Shown: positions 54,826 through 64,000 of the stretch, in pieces
Numbering within the stretch: the first letter of the stretch is position 1
Layout: every line of letters starts with the position of its first letter
Source: Larus michahellis
Lineage: Eukaryota > Chordata > Aves > Charadriiformes > Laridae
Length of the DNA: 64,000 bases
Direction: 5' to 3'
Assembly: GCF_964199755.1 (NCBI RefSeq)
Contig: NC_133907.1
Coordinates: forward strand, 5,213,001-5,277,000
Translations under genes and position numbers: made by a program
Notes under the pieces: model-generated
The model's input: the letters and a program-made list of their open reading frames with translations, nothing else
Databases searched by the model: none
Told to the model about the DNA's origin: nothing

Positions 54826-55508
54826 TCAAGTGTCCCACCGGGGCTGGACGCCGTGAACGTGGGAGATGCCGAAGGGCACCACCGTCCCCGCCGTGGTGAA
54901 GGCGGCGGGGGGCCGCAGTGGGGGGCTGACACGCAGGATGGGCGAGAGCTGCTGTTCCTCCTCCGGGGGGTGGCGCAGGGCCAGTGCGCAGGAGAGGAGC
55001 CCAATGGCACCCAGTGCCCCGGCTGCCACGCACAGTGCCAAGCCCACCAGGCGGCATGTCCCCAGCGCGTGGTTGTACCGCACCGCCTGCACGTCCAGCA
55101 CCATGAATTCCTCCTCCCCGATCCCCTCCAGCTTCGGGGGCACCAGGGAGCCGGTGGCCAGTGCCGCGGCCCCCACAAGCAAGAACAGCATGCCCGTGGA
55201 GAGGCTCACCTGGGGACAGGGGTGCAGGGCTCAAGGTCAGCACCAGCCCCTCTGTGTCCCCCAAATGCCATGGTGGGACACAGGTGGGAGGGTGCATCTC
55301 CAGGGGAAGCAGGGGTTTTGGAGTCTCTTACCTTCCAGATAAGGGGGGCCCAGGCTCCATGCGGTGAGGACCCATCCCTGTCCCCGTCAGGGCTCGCCCC
55401 AGTGCAGTCCTCGTAGAAGAGGTGGAGGTAGGAGCGGACCCCGTACCACTTCCCCTGCGCCATGCTAGGCCCACGGCCACAGCTGCAATCCGGCTGACGG
55501 GCGGGCAT
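54826..55508 (-). CDS. NRSN2: Neurensin-2, coding exons 55508-55332 and 55209-54826
   Basis: Neurensin-2 is a small two-pass membrane protein of neuronal vesicles. Coding exon 1 (59 codons) ends ATCTGGAAG|GTAAGA and exon 2 follows TGTCCCCAG; the product is 186 aa (human 204). The exon with the ATG begins after an acceptor at 55515-55514, so the 5' UTR is split. Seen: CSCGRGPS, KWYGVRSYLHLFYEDCTG (family hallmark), a first membrane segment about residues 62-82 (LSTGMLFLLVG and onward), VPPKLEGIGEEEFMVLD, ALGTCRLVG, a second segment about 113-137, then EEEQQLSPILR. About 20 residues found after the second segment in human are absent. The Kozak context of the first ATG is weak (C at -3); Met16 (55463) is stronger, but the conserved CSC-GRGPS upstream of it favours 55508. 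Confidence 0.93.
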
Positions 55509-56570
55509 CGGGCCTGGGGGGCACAGGGGGGCCAGGATGGGCTGTGGGGAGGGCGACAAGACCCACAGCAAGCCCCTCCTGCAGCTGCAGCGCCCATGGG
55601 GCTGAGCCAGCTCCTGCCCCAGGGTGCAGGGCAGGGGATGGGGCACTGGTGCTGGCTGCGCCCCTCCATGCCTGCTTTGGGGATCACCGAGAGGGACCCC
55701 AAGAGCTTCCCCCCCTCAACCCAGCCAGGGTGACAAGGCTGAGGCCACATCCTCAGGGTGACCGAGGGTGTCGCTGCCCTCATCCTGGTGGTGCATCCAA
55801 ATGGGATGGAGGAAAAGACACCCCACTCCCCCACCCCCCCACCCCACCCCTGCATCGCAGGGACCTGCCCGTCCTGGGCTGGATCCAGACCCGGCACAGC
55901 CCCCGCACGGCCCCGCCGCCATGCTGGCAGGATCAGGCCCGACATCAGGCCATTCGCAGCCACCCAATCGCCGGCGATGGGGAAGGAGGGGCGGTGGCGG
56001 GGAGGGATGCGGGGCCGCTGGCTTGTGGGGACACTGGGACACGGCCACCACATTGCAGGGACCGGGCCACCGTGTCCCCTCCCAGCCGCCTGCCCAGGGA
56101 TGGGGCATTGCCATGGGAACTGCCTGTTCAGCCCTGGCCAGGGCAGCCCCGCAGCCTGGCGGATGCAAGGGGGGGCGGGTGGGATGCGTGTGGAAATGTC
56201 AGCCTGGAGCAGGGCGAGGCGGGGGGGGGGGACAAGGACCCTTTCGGTGCCGGCCCTGGCACTGAACAAAGCCCTGCACCGGAGAGGCCTCACCGGGGTA
56301 TGCACTGCCCACGGGATCGGTTGGGATTGGGGACATGTTTGTCCCTCCATCCTGTCTTGCATGCCGGGGGCTGGGGGGAGGGAGGGAACAGCCTGGTGCT
56401 GCCGGGGTTTGAGAGGAGGATCACACTGGGGACCACCCCGGTGCACCCCTGGTGGCCATCACTCTGCTCCCCCTGGGCTGCCCTCATCCTGCATCCCCCC
56501 GCCGTGTCCCCCCATAGGCTCACCCCTGCCCACACCCCTGCCTCCCAGCCCTGCCTGCTCCCCACTTACC

Positions 56571-56860
56571 TCTGGGGGGGCAGAGGCCTTAGAACATCCT
56601 TCCCCAACTTGGCGGCGTCACCAGCAGCTGTTCCTCTGCTGTCCCCGTGTCCGGGAGGGATCCCACGGCACCGTCCACAGCTGGGCAGCCAGCCCCCCAG
56701 CTTCACCGCAGCCCCGGCACCGTCCTCCTCCCTGGGACGTGGGATGGGGAGGGCAGGGGGGGGCCGTGCTGGGGTGGAGGGGAGCGGGCAGAGCAGGTCC
56801 CTGCTGCGAGGCCGGGAGCCGCTGCTGCCTGCGGAGCTGGCGCGACGCTGCGTGCAGCCG
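56571..56860 (-). other. NRSN2: Probable 5' non-coding exon / promoter area of NRSN2
   Basis: On the minus strand CCCCAGAG|GTAAGT is a strong donor at 56570/56569, and the acceptor 5 bases before the NRSN2 ATG (55515-55514) is unmatched otherwise. Joining them gives an intron of about 1.06 kb (56569-55514). The 5' end of the exon is not defined; the sequence is GC-rich without a TATA box. Confidence 0.5.
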
Positions 56861-57950
56861 CCGCGTGTGACTCAGAGCCGGGCCAGTGGTGTGTGCACGT
56901 GCCTGCGTGGGCAGCGCCGGACACCGGGCACCGGGCACTTGGCTCTGTGTGGCCCTGGCCCATGGCGAGGTCAGGAGGGCAGCGGCGATGGGTGGTTTGC
57001 TGGGACCATGGCAGACCCACGGGGCTCCCCATTCCCGGCCGAGCCAGGCGTCAGCCTTGGGCAGGAGCCTGGTCCCACGGCCGGGGGCTGCTGTGCCACC
57101 CTGCTGGGACATCGCTGTCCCCACGGCTTCCAGACCGCAGCCAGGGCCCCGGTGCTGGGTTCTGCCCCCGCTTCAGGACTTCGGTGCTGGGTGCTGCCCC
57201 AGAGCAAGTGAAGCCCTGTGCTCCCATGGGGCTGGGGGGGGTGTCACCCAGCACGGCTACCACCCCCCCGGACACCCCCACCCCCCGGGGACAGCCCGGT
57301 CCCCAGCACTGCCTGGGTCTCAGGGCAGGGGCCGGTGCAGCGGGAGGGGCCGGTGGTACCCAGGGATGCTCCAGGCTCCCCTTGTTGCCGTGGCAACAAC
57401 TGCGGGCGGGGGGGAGGGGGGGAGTGACGCAAGCAGTGCGTTCCCCCCGTGGTTTCCCCCCCTCCAAGCCCTCCTGCGGGGCCGGATTAGTGCCCTGGCC
57501 TCCCCCCCACCAGGTCCTGTCGGGCCTGATTTCCCCCCACGGGTGGTGGGGACAGTGCCGTGGGGCTGCGTGTGCACGGAGGAGGCACAGCACATGCGTG
57601 CAGGGAGCACACGCGTGCGCTGAACATGCATGTGCACACACAGACCCCCCCACGCTGGGGACATCCAGCCCGCTTGGGCTGACGCAGGTGCGGGGCCCCA
57701 CGGGAACTGGGGCTCAGGGTGGGATCCTGTGGACTGGTGCGGGAGCAGAGGGTCCAGGTGGGAGCGGAGGGTCAGGGTGGGAGCAGACACGCCTGGGAGG
57801 TGGGTGCTGGCCGCTGGGAACCCCACATCCCCTTGGGAGGGAGCCCCATGTTCCCTGGGGGACCCCACATCCCACCGGGAGCCCCGCGCCCCCCTGGGAG
57901 GAGCGAGGCGGCGCAGGAGGAGCCGGAGCCGTGGGCAGCAGACCAACACA
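56861..57950. other. NRSN2-SOX12 spacer, no gene seen
   Basis: GC-rich sequence between the inferred NRSN2 first exon and the SOX12 polyadenylation signal. Long open frames cross it on both strands but are proline/glycine/arginine-rich and without domains. Apart from the X-box and a short CATGCGTG-type alternating patch near 57590-57650, nothing is recognised. Confidence 0.6.
57384..57397. promoter_or_regulatory. RFX X-box (GTTGCCGTGGCAAC)
   Basis: The sequence is a perfect X-box with two half-sites around GT, within the longer near-palindrome TTGTTGCCGTGGCAACAA. It lies about 0.8 kb upstream of the inferred NRSN2 first exon and 0.55 kb beyond the SOX12 3' end. Which gene it serves is unknown. 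Confidence 0.6.
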
Positions 57951-57951
57951 C

Positions 57952-57957
57952 TTTATT
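57952..57957 (-). terminator. SOX12: SOX12 distal polyadenylation signal
   Basis: On the minus strand the sequence reads TATGGAATAAAGTGTGTTGG, an AATAAA with a GT-rich downstream element. It is 3.36 kb beyond the SOX12 stop codon, in keeping with the long 3' UTRs of SoxC genes. Confidence 0.7.
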
Positions 57958-58245
57958 CCATAGTCACAACAGTCAGGATAACCATTAGCCGAGCTCCCGC
58001 AGAGCCGGAGCCGGCCACATCGCATCCCCCCGCCTCCCCCCGGGATGGGACGGGGACCAGGGCTGCCCCTCGGCTAAAAGCCTATTTCTCCAAGACAACA
58101 GATACAGGAACCCTTCACTAACACGACACTACAAAGGTGACCCCGAGCGCTGGCGCCCGTCCGCAGGCTGCGCCGGGGCCCCACCGGCTCCGGGGCCCCC
58201 CGGCCCATTCGGCCACCGCCGGGGCGGCTTCTTCCTGAGAGAGGT

Positions 58246-58315
58246 TTGGTTTATTTTTATTATTAATTTATTATTATTATTATTATTATTTATTATTATT
58301 ATTATTATTATTATT
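58246..58315. repeat. ATT/AAT trinucleotide microsatellite
   Basis: An almost pure ATT run with interruptions TTTATTTTTATTATTAATTT and a central TTTATT. In the SOX12 mRNA sense it reads as AAU repeats. Confidence 0.95.
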
Positions 58316-61191
58316 CGCTTTGTCTCTAGTGATGACGGGATGTCGCACGCGCACGCACACACGCTCGCACACGCATGCCAGCCAGCACCGGGCAGCGGGG
58401 AGGCGGGGGGCGCAGCGGGAGGGGGCCGCACGCTGGGGGGGTCTCTAAGCACTACAACCACACAGCACAGAAAAATCCACCACTGTCCACAACGGTTCTT
58501 CCCCCAACAAACACACCCAGCGAGTCTCGAGGAGGGGGACAGGGGACTGGGGAGGGGGCGGGGAGGGGGACAGGGACGAAGCGGATGGTGTTGTGCTTGT
58601 GGCCGGGGCAAGGTGGGGGCGGGGGGGGGGCCCCGGCTCTGGCTCCGGTTCTGGCGCTGACCCAGAACCTGCTCCTGAGGAAATGTTTCGCCTGACAGTC
58701 CGTGGAGGGAGCACCTCGGCCCACGGGTGATGCGCGGCACGCAGGGGACCGCGGGGACCCCGGGCCACCCGTGTCCCCACTGGGAACAGGAGATGCAGCC
58801 CCGCGAGCTGCAGGACTGGCAAAGCACATGTATGACGCGAGACCCTCACCATGGCCTCAGGCCAGTGCCTGGGGGCTTTGGCTTCCCCGTGGACGAGGAT
58901 GGAGGGTGGGCGGCCGGCAGCCTCGGCACCTTTGCCAAGCGCTTCTGGCCACGGCGCGAGGCGGCCGCGCAGCCCGAGAAGGCACCGAGGTGCTGGGTGA
59001 GATCTGTGCGCGTTGGAGAGCCCCGGGGCCACAGGACCCCACGGGAACCCCAAACCCGGCTCACGCGTGGGAGGGGGCTTGGGGTGCTCCTGGCGTGGGA
59101 AGGCAGAGCCTCCCCAGGAGGGCGGCGAGGCGGGAGCAGGCTGCCGGCGTCGCGGCTGGCCCGGCGCTTATTTGGCTTGTTTGGGTCTGGTGGGGAACGG
59201 CCTGGGGGGAGCAGGGACGGGGACGCGCTCTATACGGGGAACACGTGTCTGATGCGTGACACCCGCCTGCCTCGGCAGGCTGGCACCCGCACCGGGGCTA
59301 CTGAAACACCGCGGCTAACGCAATGCCGACACACACACGCACAGCTACCGCTACACACCGACACATCTACAATGCTGATGGCTGGCCGTCAGGGAGGCGC
59401 CTTGAGGGGACCCCGAGGCCACCCGGGATGGGGCTGGGGGACACCGAGCATCCCTGCGAAGGGGACGGGGACACACCTCTCCCTGCGCCGTGGTGCCTGT
59501 CCCCACGGCTGAGCCAGGGCCACTGGCACCTCTGGCAGTGGGACCAGGCAGGTCCCCCCCTCCAAGGCACCCTGGGGGGATGCCAGGGCCCAGGGTGGGG
59601 GGGGAAATACCCTTCCCCTGGTGGCAACTCGGTCCAGCCCCATAGCAGTGGGCAGGCACGGGGCAGCCTGAGACCGGAGGAACCCGCAGCCCCAAAACGG
59701 GGAGGCAGAGCCCCAGGGAGCAGGTGCCCCACTGTCCCCAGCACCCCACTGCCTGGGAAGGGCCAGAGGGGCTCCCACACACCCAGAGCCCCTGGGGAAT
59801 CAGGGACATGGGGGACCTCAGTGGCTGCTTCAAGCTGTAGTCCCTGCTGAGCCCAGTAGAGCTCCTCCGGGTGCCGCCAGCCCCTGCCATGGCCACATCC
59901 CCAGGGCCCGCAGCTCGGGGTGGTCGGGGTCCCCGCCACCACCCGACACAGCACAGCCGTACCTGAGCGCAGCCCCTAACCCAAAAACGCAGCCTGCGGC
60001 GGCCACCGAGCCGACACTACAGCCACGTGCTCCCCGGCAGCAGGAGACAGCTCGTTGCAGGAAGGAGCCATTAAGAAAAGCAAAGAAAAACCTGGCTGGA
60101 GGAGACGCTGCGGCAGGACCTTCCCTGCCGGGAAGCTCCTTGGCAGCGCTCCGCTGGGAAGCCCCTGCTCTTGGCGGAGCCGGCAGCGGGGCACGGCGTG
60201 GAGGAGCACCGCGCCAGAGCATCGCCCACACGCCGTGCGCCCACCGGCATCAGCTGCCGCTGCTCTCAGCTCCGTTTGGGTGGTTGCTTAAGGCAGATTT
60301 CCCTCAGCATCCCTTCCCAGCCACCCAGCACGCTCCCCACCACCCCGGCAGAATCGCCCACCGCGGCCGGGCACGGTGGGACCCGGCTCCAGCGGCCAAG
60401 ATGAGCCGGATGGGACCGAGTCCCACGTGGGCACGGGGTCCAAGGCTGAAATGGGGGCTGGCTGCTCCGGGAAGGGCTCGTTCCCGCCGGGTTTCGGGGT
60501 GCACAGCTGCCCGGCAAGAGGAACAACACAGCCTCCCGCGGCCACGTGCGGATCACGTGCGCGCAACTTCGCTCTTCCCAAAGTCAGCGGCGGCGAGCGC
60601 ACACCGCAGGGAAAGAGCCTGTCCCGTGGGACACTGAACCCCCAAAGCCGGGGATCCCCATGAAACGGGGTGTCGAGCAGGGAGGGCTCCACACGGCTCT
60701 GTCACCCCCGCACGTGGCACAGCCAGGGATCCCTCCCCAAGGGCTGCCACAAGGAAAAGGAGAAAACTGAAGACGTGCTTTAAATGCAGTCAAAAATCAA
60801 AAGGAATTGGCCATTCCCCAAGGAATGGGGAGGGCAGGATTGGCACCGGGAGCCGGGGCTGGCATGGGCGCTCCCAGAGAGCAGGAAGGAACACGGGGCA
60901 GTGGCTGGCGGGGAAGGGAGCGGCCAGGAGCAGCCATGGCCGGCAGCGCCGCGGTGGCCAGAGCCACAGGGGGAAGGGGCCGGGCGCTGACAATGAAAAC
61001 CCGATTAGACACTCGCATTTCACGGGTAAATAACCGCGGCGGCCGGCCACGCGTCCTGCAGTCGCGAGGCGAGGGCCCGACAGACGGACGGACGAGGAGT
61101 GGGTGTGTGCCGGGGGGATGGGGTGAGCAGGGAGCTCTGCCTTCCAGCGGCTTCAAGGCAAAATACCTGATTCCTGCATGTAAACAGCTGG

Positions 61192-61259
61192 TTTTGATTT
61201 TTTTTTTTTTCTGTTTTTTTTCGGTTTGGTTTTTTTTCTTTTTTTTTTTTTTTTTTTTT
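61192..61259. repeat. T-rich homopolymer tract (A-rich in SOX12 mRNA)
   Basis: About 68 bases nearly all T, broken by a few C and G, beginning 53 bases downstream of the SOX12 stop codon on the minus strand. In the mRNA it would be an internal A-rich tract, prone to oligo-dT mispriming. There is no SINE body beside it. Confidence 0.9.
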
Positions 61260-61312
61260 ATATATGACCTGATTGTGGGAAAAGAAAGAGCATTACCTGC
61301 AGAGCGTGGGAC

Positions 61313-62203
61313 TCAGTAGGTAAAGACCAAGTCCGAGATGCTGGACATGAGCCAGTCCCCTGCTATCATCTCCGTCACCTCGGGCGTGCAATAGTCCGGG
61401 AACTCGAAGTGCGAGGAGCCTCCCCGCGGGAAGAGGTCGTGGTCCTTGTCGAAGACGGACCAGTCCAGGGCACCGCAGGCGGCACCGGCGGGGGCCCGCC
61501 CGGGCAGGACCCCCAGCAGCTCTTCCTCCAGCTCCTCATCAGAGGAGCTGAAGGAAGAGGGAGGGGACCCGGCTGACATGGGAGAGGGGGACCCGCTCTC
61601 TGGGGATCTCCCCGGCTCGGGGCAGGCAGCAGCAGGGCTTGGGGGCGCGGGGGGCTCCTGGGGGCTGCTCTCCCCGGTGGGTGCCATGTGCCAGGCGGCC
61701 ATGCCAGGTGCCGCGGGGCAGTCCTCGGTGGGCACCTCCGGTGCGGGTTCCTGCGGGGCGTCGGGTGGCTTGGCGGGCTGCCTGCGGCTGGAGGAGACGC
61801 GGCCCAGCACGGAGGGCTTGATCTTCACGGGGAGGCGTGGGCGGGACACGCCGGCGCCCACCTTGCCCTTTTTTCGAGGCCGGTACTTGTAGTCGGGGTA
61901 GTCGGCCATGTGCTTGAGGCGCAGGCGCTCGGCCTCCTTGACAAAGGGGATCTTCTCGGAGTCGTGGAGGAGCTGCCAGCGCCGGCCCAGGCGCTTGGAG
62001 ATCTCGGCGTTGTGCATGTCAGGCCACTGGTCCATGATCTTGCGACGCTCGTGTTGCGACCACACCATGAAGGCGTTCATGGGGCGCTTGATGTGCCCGC
62101 TCGGCGTCTTGCACCAGGCGGGTTCGGCGTCACGGGTGGGCAGCGGGGCGCAGGGCTCCCGACGAGCCTCCGCGCCCCGGCCCCGTGCCCCACGCTGCAC
62201 CAT
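61313..62203 (-). CDS. SOX12: SOX12, SoxC HMG-box transcription factor, single exon, 296 aa
   Basis: SoxC-group DNA-binding transcription factor expressed in neural and mesenchymal progenitors. The intronless frame begins [10 protein letters not shown] as in human SOX12 (MVQQRGAR), with G at -3 and +4; the frame is open further upstream but homology supports 62203 as the start. The HMG box spans about residues 37-105 ([19 protein letters not shown] through [14 protein letters not shown]). The middle is proline/serine-rich, then an acidic serine stretch [16 protein letters not shown]. The SoxC transactivation end is [20 protein letters not shown] followed by [10 protein letters not shown]. The N-terminus and short central region separate it from SOX4 and SOX11. 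Length 296 aa versus about 315 in human, with less of the acidic/alanine-rich middle. Confidence 0.96.
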   Translation of the reverse strand: MVQRGARGRGAEARREPCAPLPTRDAEPAWCKTPSGHIKRPMNAFMVWSQHERRKIMDQWPDMHNAEISKRLGRRWQLLHDSEKIPFVKEAERLRLKHMADYPDYKYRPRKKGKVGAGVSRPRLPVKIKPSVLGRVSSSRRQPAKPPDAPQEPAPEVPTEDCPAAPGMAAWHMAPTGESSPQEPPAPPSPAAACPEPGRSPESGSPSPMSAGSPPSSFSSSDEELEEELLGVLPGRAPAGAACGALDWSVFDKDHDLFPRGGSSHFEFPDYCTPEVTEMIAGDWLMSSISDLVFTY

Positions 62204-62469
62204 GACGGGGACCGGGACCCCCCCGGCGCCGCCGCCGCCGCCGCCTCCTCCTCCTCCTCCTCTTCCCCCCCCCCGCCCGCCGCCTCCCCGCCCGCCGCTA
62301 CGCGCCGCACCGCGCCGCCCCCATTGTGCGGAGCGGGCGGCGGCGGCGGGGCGGGGCGCAGGGGGCCGCGCCGGGGCCCGGGGGCGCACGGCGGGGGCGG
62401 CTCCGCCGGGGCGGCGGCCGCTGAGATGCTCCGGAGGGGTCCCGGGATCGGCCCGGTCGTCTCCGAGCT

Positions 62470-62697
62470 CGGGGATGCTCCGCAGCGATCCGGTCCGGGG
62501 ATGCTCGGAGATGCTTCGTACGGACCCGGGGATGCTCCGTACGGACCCGGGGATGCTCCGGGATGCTCCGCACCGCCCCGAGGATGCTCCGGGATGCTCC
62601 GCGCCGCCCCGAGGATGGTCCGGACCGGCTCGGTGATGCTCCGGGATGCTCTGTATCGGCCCGGGGATGCTCCGCGCCGCCCCGAGGATGCTCCGGG
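62470..62697 (-). repeat. Minisatellite in the presumed SOX12 5' leader
   Basis: Tandem GGATGCTCCG-based units (plus-strand view), for example CCGGGGATGCTCCGTACGGA, alternating with CCGCGCCGCCCCGAGGATGC. About ten copies of the GGATGCTCCG core are seen. It lies between the inferred SOX12 TATA box and the start codon, so it would be transcribed. Confidence 0.85.
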
Positions 62698-62826
62698 GTT
62701 TCTTCCCCGATTGAATCGGCGGATACTCCGTTCGGGTGCGGTGCGGGGACGCTGCGGCGGGTGCGGGTCGGGGGTGCGCGGGGGCGGTGCGGACAGCCCG
62801 GGAGCCGCACGCCCCCCGGTGCCGCT

Positions 62827-62911
62827 CTTATAGCCGCCGCCGCCCCGCCCCCGGTAAACACCGCCGCGCCGGTTCTGTCAATGGGAGGCACCGCCCCCCC
62901 CGGCCCATTGG
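62827..62911 (-). promoter_or_regulatory. SOX12: SOX12 core promoter (TATA and CCAAT boxes)
   Basis: On the minus strand CTATAAGAG (62833-62825) is a TATA-like box with GC-rich flanks. A CCAAT box (62911-62907) lies 75 bases upstream of it, and another ATTGG-type word occurs near 62942-62946. The start site would be near 62800, giving a 5' UTR of about 600 bases. Confidence 0.55.
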
Positions 62912-62989
62912 CCGCGGGGCGGGGGGGAATATCCCGCTCCGCCAATGGGAGCCCTCCGGTGAGGGGTTGCTGGAGAGAATGGCAGGGCG

Positions 62990-63250
62990 GCACGCCCCAG
63001 TACCCCCCGGTACCCCCGTCACGGCACCCCGGTGCCCCCACCTGAGCAGCACAGCACCCCCGGTACCTTCACACGAGCGCCGCGGTACCGCGGTTTGGGC
63101 ACCCCGTGACCTCCGGTACCCACCCGGGGATGCTCCAACTACTGCCAGTATCCGCTGCTCCCCCGGTCTGCGCACCTCGGTGTCCCCGGTGCCCCCCCCC
63201 TACCCGCACGTGGGTACCCCCGGGAGCCCCTACACCCCTCATAGACCCCT
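62990..63250. repeat. Degenerate CGGTACCC / CCCCGGTGCCCC repeat
   Basis: Short words such as CCCCGGTACCCCC, CACCCCGGTGCCCCC and CCTCCGGTACCCACC recur every 10-30 bases upstream of SOX12. The period is irregular. No coding content is seen. Confidence 0.6.
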
Positions 63251-63579
63251 GGGAGCTGCACTCCGGACTGGACACGGCTCTCCGGTGCCCCGGGCAGAGC
63301 CATGGCCCGGGACAGCCCCCAGGCCGTCCCGCTGGGGCTTGCAGCTCTCGCCCCACCCGCGGCGTGGGAAGGCCGGTGCCTTCGTGGACGCGTCCCCGCC
63401 CCGGCGGCGTCCCCCCGGGGCTCGGTTGCCCGACGGGGAGCGCGGGTCGCCGGGCGGGGGATGCGCTGCCCACGGTGGGGGGTACCCACGCCGCTGCCCC
63501 CGGTGACACGAGTAGGGTCTTGTCCCCCCGCCGCGGCCCGGCCCGGCCCGGCCCCGCCAGGCCCCGCCCCCTCCGCGGG

Positions 63580-63740
63580 CGGCACCAATGGGGCGGCGGC
63601 GGCGGCCCCTGTTACCCCGGAGACCGCCGGCTGCCCGCCAGGGGCCGCGCCCATTGGCTGCCGCCGCGGCGCGCGGGCCCGCCGCAAGGCGCGCCCCCAT
63701 TGGCTGCGCCGCCCGCCGCCAGTTGCTGTGGTAACAGGGG
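63580..63740. promoter_or_regulatory. CpG-island promoter with RFX X-box and three CCAAT boxes
   Basis: GTTGCTGTGGTAAC (63722-63735) fits the RFX X-box. A weaker X-box-like GTTACCCCGGAGAC lies at 63611-63624. CCAAT boxes occur at 63585-63589 (plus), 63653-63657 and 63699-63703 (minus). No start codon of a recognisable protein follows in the remaining 260 bases, so the gene served probably lies to the right of the window. RFX control would suggest a cilium gene (inference). Confidence 0.55.
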
Positions 63741-64000
63741 GCCCGAGTGGGGCCCGGGACCGGGCCGCCGCCCGCGGCCTACCCCGGGCACTGCGGCCTG
63801 CCCCGGGCCCTGCACTGAACTCCCGGGCCCTGCCCGCTGTCCCCCGGAGCCCCACTACCCGGAGAACACCACACAACCCCCCTCGCACCTGGGCCTCACA
63901 CTAGGCCTGGTAGCATGGGGCCTGCCCGAGTTGTTCCCGCCCGGTGTGGCTGGAGGCCGTGCCCGGCACCGGGCACTTGCCACACAGTTCCTGTATGACC
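63741..64000. other. Window end, nothing recognised
   Basis: GC-rich sequence without splice or coding signals that I can support. It could be the 5' UTR or first intron of the neighbouring gene. Confidence 0.5.

Larger units (their letters stand above)
57958..61312 (-). other. SOX12: SOX12 3' UTR (inferred extent)
   Basis: No other gene is seen between the SOX12 stop codon and the signal at 57952-57957. The stretch includes a low-complexity ATT block (58246-58315) and a long T run close to the stop (61192-61259), which are A-rich in the mRNA. Several extra TTTATT words in the ATT block could act as proximal polyadenylation signals. Open frames here have no domains. Confidence 0.6.

Noticed and set aside
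55544-57211. Open frame of 555 codons on the plus strand, antisense to the NRSN2 leader
   Set aside because: GC-driven, with Pro/Gly/Arg-rich translation; no splice or homology support.

Overview
The window is about 64 kb of nuclear DNA from a bird. It carries multi-exon genes with GT-AG introns, very high GC, CpG-island promoters, abundant GC-rich minisatellites and a few decayed CR1/L2-type LINE pieces. The proteins are near-identical to vertebrate orthologues. The gene set and order correspond to the human 20p13 block, read in the opposite direction and strongly compacted. The compactness and GC content suggest a microchromosome or a comparably dense region (inference).

Layout, left to right. 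SRXN1 (+, 378-863, two exons) is preceded by a near-perfect antioxidant response element and followed by a pentamer-built minisatellite in its likely 3' UTR. A GC-rich intergenic stretch of about 6 kb has no gene. TCF15/paraxis (+, 8213-10632, two exons) has a TATA box, and its intron holds two minisatellites and a perfect 28-bp inverted repeat. Another 6.6 kb without genes contains a 31-bp minisatellite with higher-order structure and two AT-richer islands that look like cis-regulatory elements. CSNK2A1 (+, non-coding exon ending at 17798; CDS 30509-39692 in 12 coding exons, 391 aa) lies mostly in a much more AT-rich block with a 12.6-kb first intron. TBC1D20 (+, CDS 42210-51051 in 8 exons, 393 aa) follows. 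NRSN2 (-, 54826-55508, two coding exons, 186 aa) converges on TBC1D20. SOX12 (-, 61313-62203, single exon, 296 aa) has a roughly 3.4-kb 3' UTR and a minisatellite in its presumed 5' leader. The last 0.5 kb looks like a CpG-island promoter with an RFX X-box and CCAAT boxes for a gene outside the window.

The genes are not a pathway. They are a conserved synteny block of a redox repair enzyme, a somite bHLH factor, the CK2 catalytic subunit, a Rab1 GAP of the early secretory pathway, a neuronal vesicle membrane protein and a SoxC transcription factor. RBCK1 and TRIB3, which sit between TBC1D20 and NRSN2 in human, are not found here.

I found no virus-like element, CRISPR array, tRNA, rRNA or toxin gene, and nothing that amounts to a new molecular system. 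The most unusual signals are the perfect intronic hairpin in TCF15, the 31-bp higher-order minisatellite, the minisatellites inside presumed UTRs of SRXN1 and SOX12, the overlapping upstream ORF and the NAGNAG acceptor in TBC1D20, and the missing RBCK1-TRIB3 pair. All similarity statements rest on remembered family sequences, not on a search.
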